DNA of 64,000 bases from Pseudomonadota bacterium. Lineage in GTDB: Bacteria; Pseudomonadota; Alphaproteobacteria; Rhodospirillales; Magnetospirillaceae. Every line of letters starts with the position of its first letter. Position 1 is the stretch's first letter. The translations under genes were made by a program, and so were the position numbers. Location: contig JAJXWP010000002.1 of NCBI GenBank assembly GCA_021781575.1, forward strand, positions 62,001-126,000, written 5' to 3'. The notes under the pieces are model-generated. The model was not told the DNA's origin. It searched no databases and worked only from the letters and a program-made list of their open reading frames with translations. Shown here piece by piece: positions 1 to 8,800 of the stretch.

Positions 1-300
1 TGCGGGGCATGCTGCCAGACCCTGAGAGTCTCGTTTTATCATGGCGAATTGGACACGCAGCCGAACGGATTTGTTCCCGCCGACCTGGCCGTCCAACTGG
101 GCCCGTTTCGCGCATGCATGAAAGGCACGCAGTGGGGCGGCGGGCGGTGCCTGGCGCTGACCGAGGACAAGCGATGCAGCATTTACGAGCATCGCCCGAC
201 CCCTTGCCGCGACTTTCCCGCAATCGTCGACGGCGCACTCAATCCGAAATGCCTGGAATTGAGAAAGAGCTGCGGCATCCGCCAGGAAAACCCCGGGTAA
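1..300 (+). CDS. YkgJ-family cysteine cluster protein, C-terminal part (5' end outside window)
   Basis: The frame is open from base 1 and stops with TAA at 298-300, so only about 99 C-terminal residues are visible and the true start lies upstream. The visible part opens with CGACC and carries more cysteines in the contexts RACMK, GRCLA, KRCSIY and TPCRDFP. This spacing is that of the YkgJ family (putative zinc- or iron-chelating domain, Fe-S oxidoreductase-like). The Y-E-H-R-P-x-x-C-R-x-F-P segment is the most diagnostic part. The family's biochemical role is poorly defined. It lies 52 bases upstream of the epimerase gene on the same strand. The family call is fairly safe; the function is not. 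Confidence 0.8.
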   Translation, partial: CGACCQTLRVSFYHGELDTQPNGFVPADLAVQLGPFRACMKGTQWGGGRCLALTEDKRCSIYEHRPTPCRDFPAIVDGALNPKCLELRKSCGIRQENPG

Positions 301-352
301 GGCCGATCTGCCGTATTATAACCTGCAACCCACAACGCGAGGTGTCCATTCC

Positions 353-757
353 ATGATCGGCAAACTGAACCATGTGGCCATCGCCGTTCCCGACCTCGAG
401 GCCGCCGTCCATACCTACCGGGACGTCCTGGGCGCCAAGGTGTCGGCTCCTCTGGCCCAGGTGGCCCACGGCGTGACGGTGGTTTTCGTGGAACTCGACA
501 ATACCAAGGTCGAACTGCTCCATCCCCTCGGCGAAAAGTCGCCGATTCAAGGGTTCCTCGAGAAGAATCCATCGGGTGGCATCCATCATGTCTGCTATGA
601 GGTCGCCGACATTCTCGCTGCCCGCGACAAACTGAAGGCGGCCGGGGCGCGCGTGCTGGGCGATGGGGAGCCGAAGATCGGTGCCCACGACAAGCCGGTA
701 TTGTTTCTGCATCCCAAGGACTTCAACGGCACCCTGGTCGAACTGGAACAGGCTTGA
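353..757 (+). CDS. mce: Methylmalonyl-CoA epimerase
   Basis: 134 residues, the usual length for this glyoxalase-fold enzyme, which interconverts the two epimers of methylmalonyl-CoA in propionate and branched-chain amino acid breakdown. The N-terminal motif KLNHVAIAV carries the metal-binding His7, the middle has GGIHHVCYEV, and the C-terminal VELEQ carries the glutamate ligand (about Glu130). These are the ligand positions expected of the vicinal-oxygen-chelate superfamily. A GAGGTG ribosome-binding site lies about 9 bases before the ATG. The stop TGA overlaps the TTG start of the next gene (TTGA), so the two are probably coupled. A related glyoxalase is possible but less likely, given the strong N- and C-terminal match to epimerases. 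Confidence 0.9.
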   Translation: MIGKLNHVAIAVPDLEAAVHTYRDVLGAKVSAPLAQVAHGVTVVFVELDNTKVELLHPLGEKSPIQGFLEKNPSGGIHHVCYEVADILAARDKLKAAGARVLGDGEPKIGAHDKPVLFLHPKDFNGTLVELEQA

Positions 758-1302
758 GCTGGTACTGCGACATTGCCCCGGGGCATCCCTACCACGGCCC
801 CTATCATGACCAGGAATACGGCTTCCCGCTGACCGACGATCGGGACCTGTTCGAGCGCCTGTGCCTGGAGATTTTCCAGGCAGGTCTATCCTGGTTGATC
901 GTCCTGAAGAAGCGGGAGGCCCTCCGCGCCGCCTTCGATGGCTTCGATCCGGCCAAGGTCGCCGCTTATGGCGACTCCGAGATCGAGCGGCTGCTGGCCG
1001 ACGCGGCGATCATCCGCAACCGCCGCAAGATCCTGGCGGTCATCGGAAATGCGGGGCGCCTGTTGCAGCTTGCCGCCGGGTACGGATCGTTCGCCGCCTG
1101 GCTCGAAGCCCACCATCCGCGGCCGAAGGATGACTGGGTAAAGCTCTTCCGGCGAACATTCGCCTTCACCGGGGGCGAGGTGGTCAATGAATTTCTGATG
1201 AGTATCGGCTATCTGCCGGGCACGCATCGGCCGGATTGCCCGGTGCAGTTGCGCCTGGATGCGCTGTTCCAACGGTCAGGCGGGGCATCGCCATCTGGTT
1301 GA
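754..1302 (+). CDS. tag: DNA-3-methyladenine glycosylase I
   Basis: 182 residues. Tag removes 3-methyladenine from alkylated DNA as the first step of base excision repair. The N-terminus reads S-W-Y-C5 ... PYH18DQEYG and the C-terminal part has GTHRPDCPV. These supply the Cys-His / His-Cys zinc site known from the E. coli enzyme (its Cys4/His17 fall here at 5 and 18). The aromatic and acidic stretch around FQAGLSWLIVLKKREAL matches the family core. The start is TTG, overlapping the epimerase stop as TTGA. No better start exists, because the zinc-binding cysteine is only four residues in. Confidence 0.93.
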   Translation: MSWYCDIAPGHPYHGPYHDQEYGFPLTDDRDLFERLCLEIFQAGLSWLIVLKKREALRAAFDGFDPAKVAAYGDSEIERLLADAAIIRNRRKILAVIGNAGRLLQLAAGYGSFAAWLEAHHPRPKDDWVKLFRRTFAFTGGEVVNEFLMSIGYLPGTHRPDCPVQLRLDALFQRSGGASPSG

Positions 1303-1316
1303 TCGGGAGACATAGG

Positions 1317-1445
1317 GCAAAAAAAGAAACGGCAGGGCGCGATACCCTGCCATTCCCGATTGTACCCCACCGGCTAGGCAATCTACCTCGGCCGATTCCT
1401 CCCAAAACTCAGGCACCCGCTTCAGGGCTTTGTTGCCCTCTTTAT
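1317..1445 (-). ncRNA. Candidate small RNA with its own promoter and intrinsic terminator
   Basis: Reading the minus strand, GTGACT (1480-1475), a 17-base spacer and TAAACT (1457-1452) form a plausible sigma-70-type promoter. About 130 bases later comes a classical intrinsic terminator: stem GGCAGGG/CCCTGCC (1331-1351) followed on the minus strand by GTTTCTTTTTTT. No minus-strand gene lies between them, and the plus-strand side of the hairpin has no T-run. The predicted transcript starts with a small AGGGC-AACAAA-GCCCU hairpin and can form a second stem around GGC..AGG / CCU..GCC. I do not recognise an RNA family; the ends do not pair as in 6S RNA and there is no SRP or RNase P core. Expression is inferred, not shown. 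Confidence 0.35.
1331..1351 (-). terminator. Intrinsic terminator oriented to the minus strand
   Basis: Perfect 7-bp stem GGCAGGG / CCCTGCC with a 7-base loop. On the minus strand it is followed by GTTTC and seven T residues (plus-strand A-run 1319-1325). On the plus strand the following bases are not T-rich, so it cannot be a good terminator for tag. Confidence 0.7.
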
Positions 1446-1578
1446 TTGGTCAGTTTACGCAATCATGTTATCGAAGTCACGAAAAATCCTGACAGATGTT
1501 GCGGAATGGCGGGGAAGCTTGCCAGATGGCAGGAATGTGAAGCAACATCAGGGCGATAGGAAATATGGAGTCGGGCGC

Positions 1579-2031
1579 ATGCGCATCGTGCTGATCCTAG
1601 CCGCTCTGCTTATAGTCCATTCAGCAGCCTGGGCCGATCAGGTGACGGTCTCCGGTGGTACGATCTATGTGACGCGTGATGACTGCGCAATGCTCCAGCA
1701 GCACCAGCCGTCGCCCGATGTGACCTTCCGGCCGGGAGTCGACGTGAACGGAAAATACGTCGCTCCGGCCGACCTGCCGGGCACCGATTACTCCAACCTG
1801 CTGCCCGACACCATCAAGTTCGATGTGCTGGCCAACCCGTTGACCTATGGCGGCGGCGCCGGCAACCAGGCGCTGAACCAGGTTCCTGGGCGGTTCCTCA
1901 ATACGGCCATGCCGGTCGCCCATGTCGCCGTGGACCTGAAGACCGGCGATGTGACTTTGAACGGCCAGCCGTTGTCCGGGGTGCAGACCAAGACCTTGCG
2001 AGACGCCTGCCGAAAGGCGGGATTTCATTGA
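1579..2031 (+). CDS. Secreted hypothetical protein
   Basis: 150 residues from the ATG at 1579, preceded by GGAG about 9 bases upstream. An upstream in-frame start at 1465 would put 38 residues in front of an obvious signal peptide and is unlikely. The N-terminus MRIVLILAALLIVHSAAWA is a Sec signal peptide with a cleavage site near AWA-D. The mature part has only two cysteines (DDCAML and RDACRKAG near the end), which could form a disulfide, and no membrane segment. I do not recognise the family. It sits alone between tag and proS on the same strand. Export to the periplasm or beyond is inferred from the signal peptide alone. Confidence 0.75.
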   Translation: MRIVLILAALLIVHSAAWADQVTVSGGTIYVTRDDCAMLQQHQPSPDVTFRPGVDVNGKYVAPADLPGTDYSNLLPDTIKFDVLANPLTYGGGAGNQALNQVPGRFLNTAMPVAHVAVDLKTGDVTLNGQPLSGVQTKTLRDACRKAGFH

Positions 2032-2116
2032 TTTCTCGGCACGCGCTGTGGACATGTGAAAAATCCAGGTTAAAGTCACCACCCTCCGTTCATTGTCCCA
2101 GGGATCTTGAAAAGGC

Positions 2117-3658
2117 ATGACCCGCGCACTTCCCGTAACCCGCGAGGAGAACTTTCCCGAGTGGTATCTGGCCGTCGTCCGCGACGCCGACATGGCCGAG
2201 ACCAGTGCGGTCCGCGGCTGCATGGTCATCAAGCCGTGGGGTTGGGGAGTGTGGGAGCTGATCCAGGGCGAGCTGGATCGCCGGATCAAGGAAACCGGCC
2301 ATGAGAACTGCTATTTTCCGCTGTTCATCCCGTTGCGCTTCCTGGCCAAGGAGGCGCAGCATGTGGAGGGTTTCGCCAAGGAAATGGCGGTGGTCACCCA
2401 CCATCGCCTGAAGACCATCGACGGGGTGCTGCAGGTCGATCCCGAGGCCGAGCTGGAAGAGCCGCTGGTGGTGCGCCCGACTTCCGAAACCATTATCGGC
2501 GACACCTTCCAGCGCTGGGTGCAAAGCTATCGGGACCTGCCGCTCCTGATCAACCAATGGGCCAATGTGGTCCGTTGGGAGATGCGTACCCGACTGTTCC
2601 TGCGCACGGCCGAGTTCCTGTGGCAGGAAGGGCATACCGCCCATGCCGACGCGGCCGAAGCGATGGACGAAACCTTGCGCATGCTGGAGGTCTATCGCCA
2701 ATTCTGCGAGACCGTCCTGGCGATGCCGGTGGTGGCCGGCGAGAAGCCGGAAAACGAACGGTTTCCCGGCGCCGTCAGCACCTATTCGGTCGAGGCGATG
2801 ATGCAGGACGGCAAGGCCTTGCAGGCCGGGACCTCGCATTATCTGGGCACGCATTTCGCCGAGGCCCAGAACATCCGTTATCAGACCTCCGACGGCCAGC
2901 TGGCATTCTGCCACACCACCAGCTGGGGCGTGTCGACGCGCCTGGTCGGCGGCGTCATCATGACCCATGGCGACGACGACGGCTTGCGGCTGCCGCCGGC
3001 CATCGCGCCGCGCCAGGTGGTCATCGTGCCGATGCTCCGCGACAAGCCCGAGGATGCGGCCGTCCTCGATTATTGCGAAGAGCTGCGCGCCGAGCTGGTG
3101 GCCCGGCACGGCGCCTTCGGGCCGGTACGCGTCCTGGTCGACAAGAAGCCGCTGAAGTCGGCGGACAAGCGGTGGAACTGGGTGCGCCGCGGCGCTCCGC
3201 TGATCGTCGAGGTCGGCCCCCGCGACGTTGCCGGCGGCAACGTCACCTATATGCGCCGCGATCGCCTGCGCAATGGCGACAAGGTGATCTCGCAAAGCAG
3301 TTCGCGGGGTGATTTTGTCGCCGGCGTCACTGCTTTGCTGGCCGAAATACAGGCCAGCCTGTTCGCCGAGGCAAAGCAGCGCCTGGAGGCGAACATCCGC
3401 TCCGACCTGACCTCGTTCGACGACATCGCCGCCTATTTCGGCCCGTCGACCGACGAAGAGAGTGACGTTTTCAAGGGCTGGGTGCGCGTCGCCTGGTGCA
3501 AACCGACCGGCGCCGCCCTGGAACAGGTGGAAGAGCGGCTGAAGTCGCTGAAACTGACCATCCGCAACGCTCCCTTGGACCAGTCCGGATCCTTCGGGCC
3601 TTGCGTGTTCACCGGCGCTCCGGGTGTCGAGGAGATCCTTGTTGCCCGGGCATATTAG
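2117..3658 (+). CDS. proS: Prolyl-tRNA synthetase, archaeal/eukaryal (type 3) class
   Basis: 513 residues; charges tRNA-Pro with proline. The sequence follows the Thermus/archaeal/eukaryal type and not the bacterial type with an inserted editing domain. It has FPEWY near the N-terminus, PWGWGVWE, HENCYFPLFIP, the class II motif RPTSETIIG, motif 2 around RWEMRTR ... FLWQEGHTAHA, then QAGTSHYLG and MTHGDDDGL. It ends in Tyr (ARAY), as type 3 enzymes do. The C-terminal zinc-binding domain is degenerate: of the four cysteines seen in the Thermus enzyme only two have counterparts here, Cys461 (AWCKPTG) and Cys496 (GPCVFTG). The ATG has AAAAGG just upstream. The function call is strong. Confidence 0.96.
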   Translation: MTRALPVTREENFPEWYLAVVRDADMAETSAVRGCMVIKPWGWGVWELIQGELDRRIKETGHENCYFPLFIPLRFLAKEAQHVEGFAKEMAVVTHHRLKTIDGVLQVDPEAELEEPLVVRPTSETIIGDTFQRWVQSYRDLPLLINQWANVVRWEMRTRLFLRTAEFLWQEGHTAHADAAEAMDETLRMLEVYRQFCETVLAMPVVAGEKPENERFPGAVSTYSVEAMMQDGKALQAGTSHYLGTHFAEAQNIRYQTSDGQLAFCHTTSWGVSTRLVGGVIMTHGDDDGLRLPPAIAPRQVVIVPMLRDKPEDAAVLDYCEELRAELVARHGAFGPVRVLVDKKPLKSADKRWNWVRRGAPLIVEVGPRDVAGGNVTYMRRDRLRNGDKVISQSSSRGDFVAGVTALLAEIQASLFAEAKQRLEANIRSDLTSFDDIAAYFGPSTDEESDVFKGWVRVAWCKPTGAALEQVEERLKSLKLTIRNAPLDQSGSFGPCVFTGAPGVEEILVARAY

Positions 3659-3668
3659 GCGTTTCCCT

Positions 3669-3733
3669 GTCATCCTGAGCCCGGCGAAGGATCTGGCCGG
3701 CCAGACGAGCCCCCGTGCTTGGCTCGGGATGAC
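3669..3733. repeat. Intergenic inverted repeat (GTCATCCTGAGCC type)
   Basis: GTCATCCTGAGCC at 3669-3681 faces GGCTCGGGATGAC at 3721-3733, 13-base arms with one mismatch, around a 39-base centre containing GAAGGATCTGGCC. It fills the gap between proS and the lipoprotein-release permease gene. The arm resembles TCATCCTGAGC-type dispersed palindromic repeats of many proteobacterial genomes (recalled, not searched). Confidence 0.7.
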
Positions 3734-3757
3734 GGTCTCATCAATGGCGGCAAATCG

Positions 3758-5008
3758 ATGATCTTTTCCCCCTTTGAACGGATGGTGGCGGCGCGCTATC
3801 TGCGAGCCCGCCGCCGTGAAGGGTTCATTTCCATCATCGCCTGGTTCTCGCTGCTGGGGATTGCCCTGGGCGTCGCAACTCTGATCATCGTCATGTCGGT
3901 AATGAACGGCTTCCGGGCGGAGCTGATGGGCCGTATCCTTGGCCTGAACGGCCATGTCGGCGTATACGCCCAGGCCGGTGGCCTGAGCGATTTCGACAGC
4001 CTGGCCGATAAGATCCGCAAGCTGCCCGATGTGGTCAGCGTTACGCCGATCGTCGAAGGCCAGGTGATGGCGACCTCGCCCAACGGTGCGGCCAGCGGCG
4101 CCTTGGTGCGCGGCATCCGGCCGCAGGATCTGCTGTCCCGCACCACCGTGGCCAAGGGTATCCGGGCTGGCGACCCGACACAGTTCCACGGCGACGACGC
4201 AGTGATCGTCGGCAACCGGCTGGCCGAGAAACTGGGTCTCCGGGTCGGCGACAAAATCACCATCATCTCGCCGAAGGGCAATGTCACCGCCTTCGGCACC
4301 GTGCCGCGCATGCGCGCCTACAAGATCGTCGCGTTGTTCAACGTCGGCATGTATGAATACGATTCTTCGTTCATTTTCATGCCTCTGGAGGCGGCGCAGA
4401 TCTATTTCATGCTGCCCAACCGTGCCACCGACCTGTCCGTCATGCTGACCAATCCGGATGACGTGGGCAACGTGGTGGACGGTATTCGCCACTTGGCCGG
4501 TGACGGCGTGCGGGTCTACGACTGGCAGCAGGCCAATGCCAGCTTCTTTAACGCCGTTCAGGTCGAGCGGAATGTCATGTTCCTGATTCTCACCCTGATC
4601 ATCGTGGTTGCCGCCTTCAATATCATTTCCAGCCTGATCATGCTGGTGAAGGACAAGGGGCGTGACATCGCCATCCTGCGCACCATGGGCGCGACACGTG
4701 GCATGATCATGCGCATCTTTTTCATTTCCGGGGCCAGCGTCGGGGTGATCGGTACCGCTGCCGGCGTCGGGCTGGGACTGGCCTTCGCCCTCAACATCGA
4801 ATCGATCCGCCAGTTCCTGCAACGACTGACCGGGCGCGAACTGTTTTCCGCCGAGATCTACTTCTTGAGCCAGTTGCCGGCCAAGGTGGACGCGGTGGAG
4901 GTGGGGCTGGTGGTGGCCTTGGCCCTGGCGCTGTCGTTTGCCGCCACCATCTATCCGTCCTGGCGGGCGGCGCGCCTCGATCCGGTGGAGGCGTTGCGCT
5001 ATGAGTGA
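3758..5008 (+). CDS. lolC: Lipoprotein-releasing ABC transporter permease (LolC/LolE family)
   Basis: 416 residues from the ATG at 3758. An earlier in-frame start at 3719 would run into the inverted repeat and add non-conserved residues. The protein extracts mature lipoproteins from the inner membrane and hands them to the periplasmic carrier. The N-terminus [20 protein letters not shown] leads into the first membrane helix (about residues 23-45). A large periplasmic domain follows, then three C-terminal helices (about 270-300, 320-345, 375-400). It ends with the FtsX-like coupling segment [16 protein letters not shown]. Its last codons overlap lolD by 8 bases (ATGAGTGA). Only one permease gene is present, so it may work as a homodimer like LolF-type proteins. 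Confidence 0.93.
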   Translation: MIFSPFERMVAARYLRARRREGFISIIAWFSLLGIALGVATLIIVMSVMNGFRAELMGRILGLNGHVGVYAQAGGLSDFDSLADKIRKLPDVVSVTPIVEGQVMATSPNGAASGALVRGIRPQDLLSRTTVAKGIRAGDPTQFHGDDAVIVGNRLAEKLGLRVGDKITIISPKGNVTAFGTVPRMRAYKIVALFNVGMYEYDSSFIFMPLEAAQIYFMLPNRATDLSVMLTNPDDVGNVVDGIRHLAGDGVRVYDWQQANASFFNAVQVERNVMFLILTLIIVVAAFNIISSLIMLVKDKGRDIAILRTMGATRGMIMRIFFISGASVGVIGTAAGVGLGLAFALNIESIRQFLQRLTGRELFSAEIYFLSQLPAKVDAVEVGLVVALALALSFAATIYPSWRAARLDPVEALRYE

Positions 5009-5681
5009 CGCGGCGCTCGTCCTCGACGGCATCCGCCGGGCCTTCCGCCAGGGGCGTGATCAACTGAACGTGCTGGATGGCGCCCGCCTGGCCGTGCGCA
5101 GCGGCGAAATCGTCGCCCTGGTCGGGCCTTCCGGCGCCGGCAAGTCGACGCTGCTGCACATCGCCGGCCTGCTGGAACGGCCGGATGCCGGCGAGGTGCT
5201 GGTGGGCGGAGAGGCCTGCGGCAAATTGTCCGATGACCGGCGTACGGCGATCAGGCGACGGCAGTTGGGTTTCGTTTATCAATACCACCACCTGCTGCCA
5301 GAGTTCTCGGCACTGGAGAACATCGTTCTGCCGCAAATGATCGCCGGCATCGACCGCCGGCAGGCGGCGGCGAAGGGGCGGGAACTGCTGGAGCGCATGG
5401 GATTGACCGCTCGCGCCGAGCACAGGCCGGGCCAGCTTTCCGGTGGCGAGCAACAGCGCGTCGCCATCGCTCGCGCCCTGGCCAACGACCCCCGTCTGTT
5501 GTTGGCCGACGAGCCTACCGGCAATCTCGATCCGCATACCGCCGAGGCGGTATTCGACGAATTGCTGCGTTTGGTGCGGGGTGCCGGCCTGGCCGCCCTG
5601 GTCGCCACCCACAATCCCGAGCTGGCGCGGCGAATGGACCGCGTGGTCAGACTGGAGGAGGGGCGGCTGGTGGAAGGGTGA
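5001..5681 (+). CDS. lolD: Lipoprotein-releasing system ATP-binding protein
   Basis: 226 residues. The ATPase energises lipoprotein extraction by the LolC-family permease encoded just before it. It has Walker A GPSGAGKS (residues 42-49), a Q-loop near [16 protein letters not shown], the ABC signature [10 protein letters not shown] (from residue 146), Walker [13 protein letters not shown] and a switch histidine in ATHNPELA. The ATG at 5001 overlaps the permease stop by 8 bases, which suggests translational coupling and fixes the start. The [10 protein letters not shown] segment is typical of LolD within the MacB/LolD/FtsE group. Confidence 0.95.
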   Translation: MSDAALVLDGIRRAFRQGRDQLNVLDGARLAVRSGEIVALVGPSGAGKSTLLHIAGLLERPDAGEVLVGGEACGKLSDDRRTAIRRRQLGFVYQYHHLLPEFSALENIVLPQMIAGIDRRQAAAKGRELLERMGLTARAEHRPGQLSGGEQQRVAIARALANDPRLLLADEPTGNLDPHTAEAVFDELLRLVRGAGLAALVATHNPELARRMDRVVRLEEGRLVEG

Positions 5682-5808
5682 CGGAAGCCTTTCTCCTTTT
5701 TTCGGGCGAGATGGTCTGGACAGGCTATCTACGGTCGATATTGTGATGCCTTTCTGTTGATTCAGACAGCGGCTGCGGCCGGCCGGACCGCGACTTGGAG
5801 GGGTGGGT

Positions 5809-8800
5809 ATGGATACGCCCGGCGAGAAGGATCCCGGCAAGGATGGAGGCGGGAGCGCCAAGCCTCCGCTTGCCGTGGTCGGCATCGGTGCCTCGGCCGG
5901 GGGATTCGAGGCGATGCGCAGTTTCCTGCTGGCCATGCCGCCCGACAGCGGTCTCTGTTTCGTCTACATCCAGCACTTGGCACCGGACTATAAGAGCCTG
6001 ATGGCCGAACTGCTGGCGCGGTTCACCAAGATGCGGGTGGCGGAAGCGGTGGACGGCATGGCGCTGGAGCCGAACCTCGTGTTGGTTGCTCCGCCCAACC
6101 GCTATGTGGCGGTGGTGGACGACCATCTGCGGCTGACCGAGCCCATCGAGCCGCGCGGCGTGCGCCTGCCGATCGACTTCTTCCTGCAGTCCCTGGCTCA
6201 CGAGAAGCGTGAGGCGGTCATCGGCATCATCTTGTCGGGCGCCGGAAGCGACGGTGTGCTGGGCGTGAAGGCGATCAAGGAATGCGGCGGCATGGTGCTG
6301 GCAGAAGAAGCCGCCGCCTATGATACCATGCCGCGGACCGCTATCGAGACCGGCCATGTCGACTGTGTTTTGCCGACCGCGAAGATGCCGGAGATGCTGC
6401 TGGCGTTCGCCAGTCATGACTATGTCACACAATCCAATCGTGCCAAGGAATACTCGCAAGACACATTCATTCGTATTATGAATGTAATTCAAACACATAC
6501 AAAGCGGAATTTTAAGGAATACAAGAAGAAAACGGTAATCAGGCGGATCGAGCGGCGGATGGGGCTCAATCGCATTAATGACATGGAGGTATATGTCGAG
6601 TTTTTGCGAAATAGTTCTGTCGAGATTGCCGCTTTGGCGAAAGATTTATTGATCAGTGTGACGAATTTCTTCCGCGATAGCGAATCCTTCGAGTCGCTTC
6701 GGCGAGAGGTCTTGGTCCCTCTGGTCCTGCGAGCATCGCCGGAACGTCCGTTGCGCGTCTGGGTGGCCGGTTGCGCCACCGGTGAAGAGGCCTATTCGGT
6801 GGCGATGCTGCTGATCGAGGCGTTCAGCGACGCTGGACGGGAATATGCCGCCCAGATCTTCGCCACCGACATCGATACGGACGCCCTGGAAGTGGCCCGC
6901 ACCGGCCTTTATCCCGAGTCGATCGAGGCCGATGTTTCCCCGACCCGCCTGGCCCGCTTCTTCACGAAGGAAGGAATTTTCTACCGGGTCACCAAGCAGT
7001 TGCGCGAATCGGTGATGTTCGCCGTGCAGAATCTGCTGACCGATCCGCCGTTCTCCAAGATGGATCTGATCACCTGCCGCAACCTGCTCATCTATATCGA
7101 GCCGGATGTGCAGAAGAGCGTCCTCAGCCTGTTCCATTTCGTCCTCACCGAAGGCGGCGCCTTGATGCTGGGAAGCTCGGAGACCATCGGGCGCCTGACC
7201 AACCATTTCGAGCCGATTTCCAAGAAGGACCGGATCTACCGCAGGGTCGGCGCCACGCTGCTCAGCCATGTGCAGTTCCCGTTGCTCGCGATGGAGGAGC
7301 GGGGTGGCGTCGCCGTCGCTTCCAGCCATGCCGGAACGGGGCGCGAACCGCTCCCCGCGGAGCTGGCCCGCCAGGTGCTGCTCGAGCAATACGCGCCGGC
7401 TTCGGTGCTGGTCAATCGCCGCGGGCAGGTTTTGTATTTCTATGGCGACACGACGAAATATCTTGAATTCCCGACCGGCGAGCCGAGCCAGGATCTGATA
7501 GCCATCGCTCGCGACGGCCTGCGGACCAAACTGCGCGCGGCATTGCATCGGGCCATTCAGTCGGACGAAGAGATTTCGATCGGAGGAGTTCGCCTGCGGC
7601 GCAACGGTGGCTATTGCCAGACACGGTTCCGCGTCGTACCGCTGCAACGTTTCAGAGGCACGAGCGGCCTACTGCTGGTCAGTTTCACCGATGAGCCGGA
7701 AGCGCAGCCCGAACAGCCCGGCGCGGGTGAGCATCCTGACAAGGACGATGGGGCGATCAGGCACCTGGAATCGGAACTGCAGGCGACCAAGGAAGACCTG
7801 CAGAGCACGATCGAAGAACTGGAAACCTCGAACGAGGAGCTGAAGGCCTCGAACGAAGAGATTATGTCGATCAATGAAGAACTTCAGTCATCAAATGAAG
7901 AACTGGAAACTTCAAAAGAAGAACTGCAGTCTCTCAATGAGGAATTGACCACCGTCAACAGTCAGTTGCACGATAAGGTTGATGAACTTGAGACAACCAC
8001 CAACGACCTGGTCAATCTGCTATCCAGCACGGACCTCGCGACGATTTTCCTCGACACCGAGCTCAGGATCAAACGGTTCACTCCCTCGATCAACCGGCTG
8101 TTCAATTTAATCCCCTCGGACATCGGCCGGCCGGTCAGCGATATTTCTCAGAAGTTCTACGACGACAGCTTGCTGCCCGACTTGAAAGCCGTCTTGGCCA
8201 AGCTGGTCCCCGTCGAAAAGGAGATTGCGACGATGGACGGCGGTTATTGCATCCGCCGGATCCTGCCCTACCGCACACAGGACAATCGGATCGAAGGGGC
8301 AGTGGTCACCTTCACCGACATCACCCAGCTCAAGACGATGTCGGAACGCCTGGAGTTGCGCGCGCAGCGCGGCGGCGTGGTGATCGAGATCGGGCAGCAC
8401 GCCCTGTCCGGTGTCGAGCCCGACAGCCTGCATGCCATGGCGCTGCAAGCGGTGGCGGAGACGCTGAAGACCGATCTGGTCTGCCTTTTCCAACCGGGTA
8501 CCGAGGGACAGGACCTTCACTTGTGCGGCCATCATGGGGAGCCGGCGGCACTTCCGCCGCTCACCGTCGGCAAGGATGGGGCGGTCGACGTCGGCTATGT
8601 CTTCTGGGCTCGCGACAGCCTGCTGGTGAGGGATTTCAGCCGGGAAAAGCGCCTCCGCCCGGCCCTGAGAGCGGTACGGCCGGATATCGCATCCTGTATC
8701 GCCACGGTCATCGATGGTCGTTCCGGCCCGGCCGGCGTACTGGTCGCCTATGCCTGCTCCAGCCACCATTTTTCCGATGATGATGTCGAGTTCCTTCGGG

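Noticed and set aside
1319-1445. 6S RNA (ssrS) as identity of the orphan transcript
   Set aside because: The 5' and 3' ends do not pair into the long closing stem with a central bubble, and zapA/ygfA-type neighbours are absent.
2090-5032. 980-codon open frame on the minus strand opposite proS and lolC
   Set aside because: Low-complexity, Gln/His/Arg/Gly-rich translation with no domain; it is the antisense shadow of two well-supported genes in GC-rich DNA.
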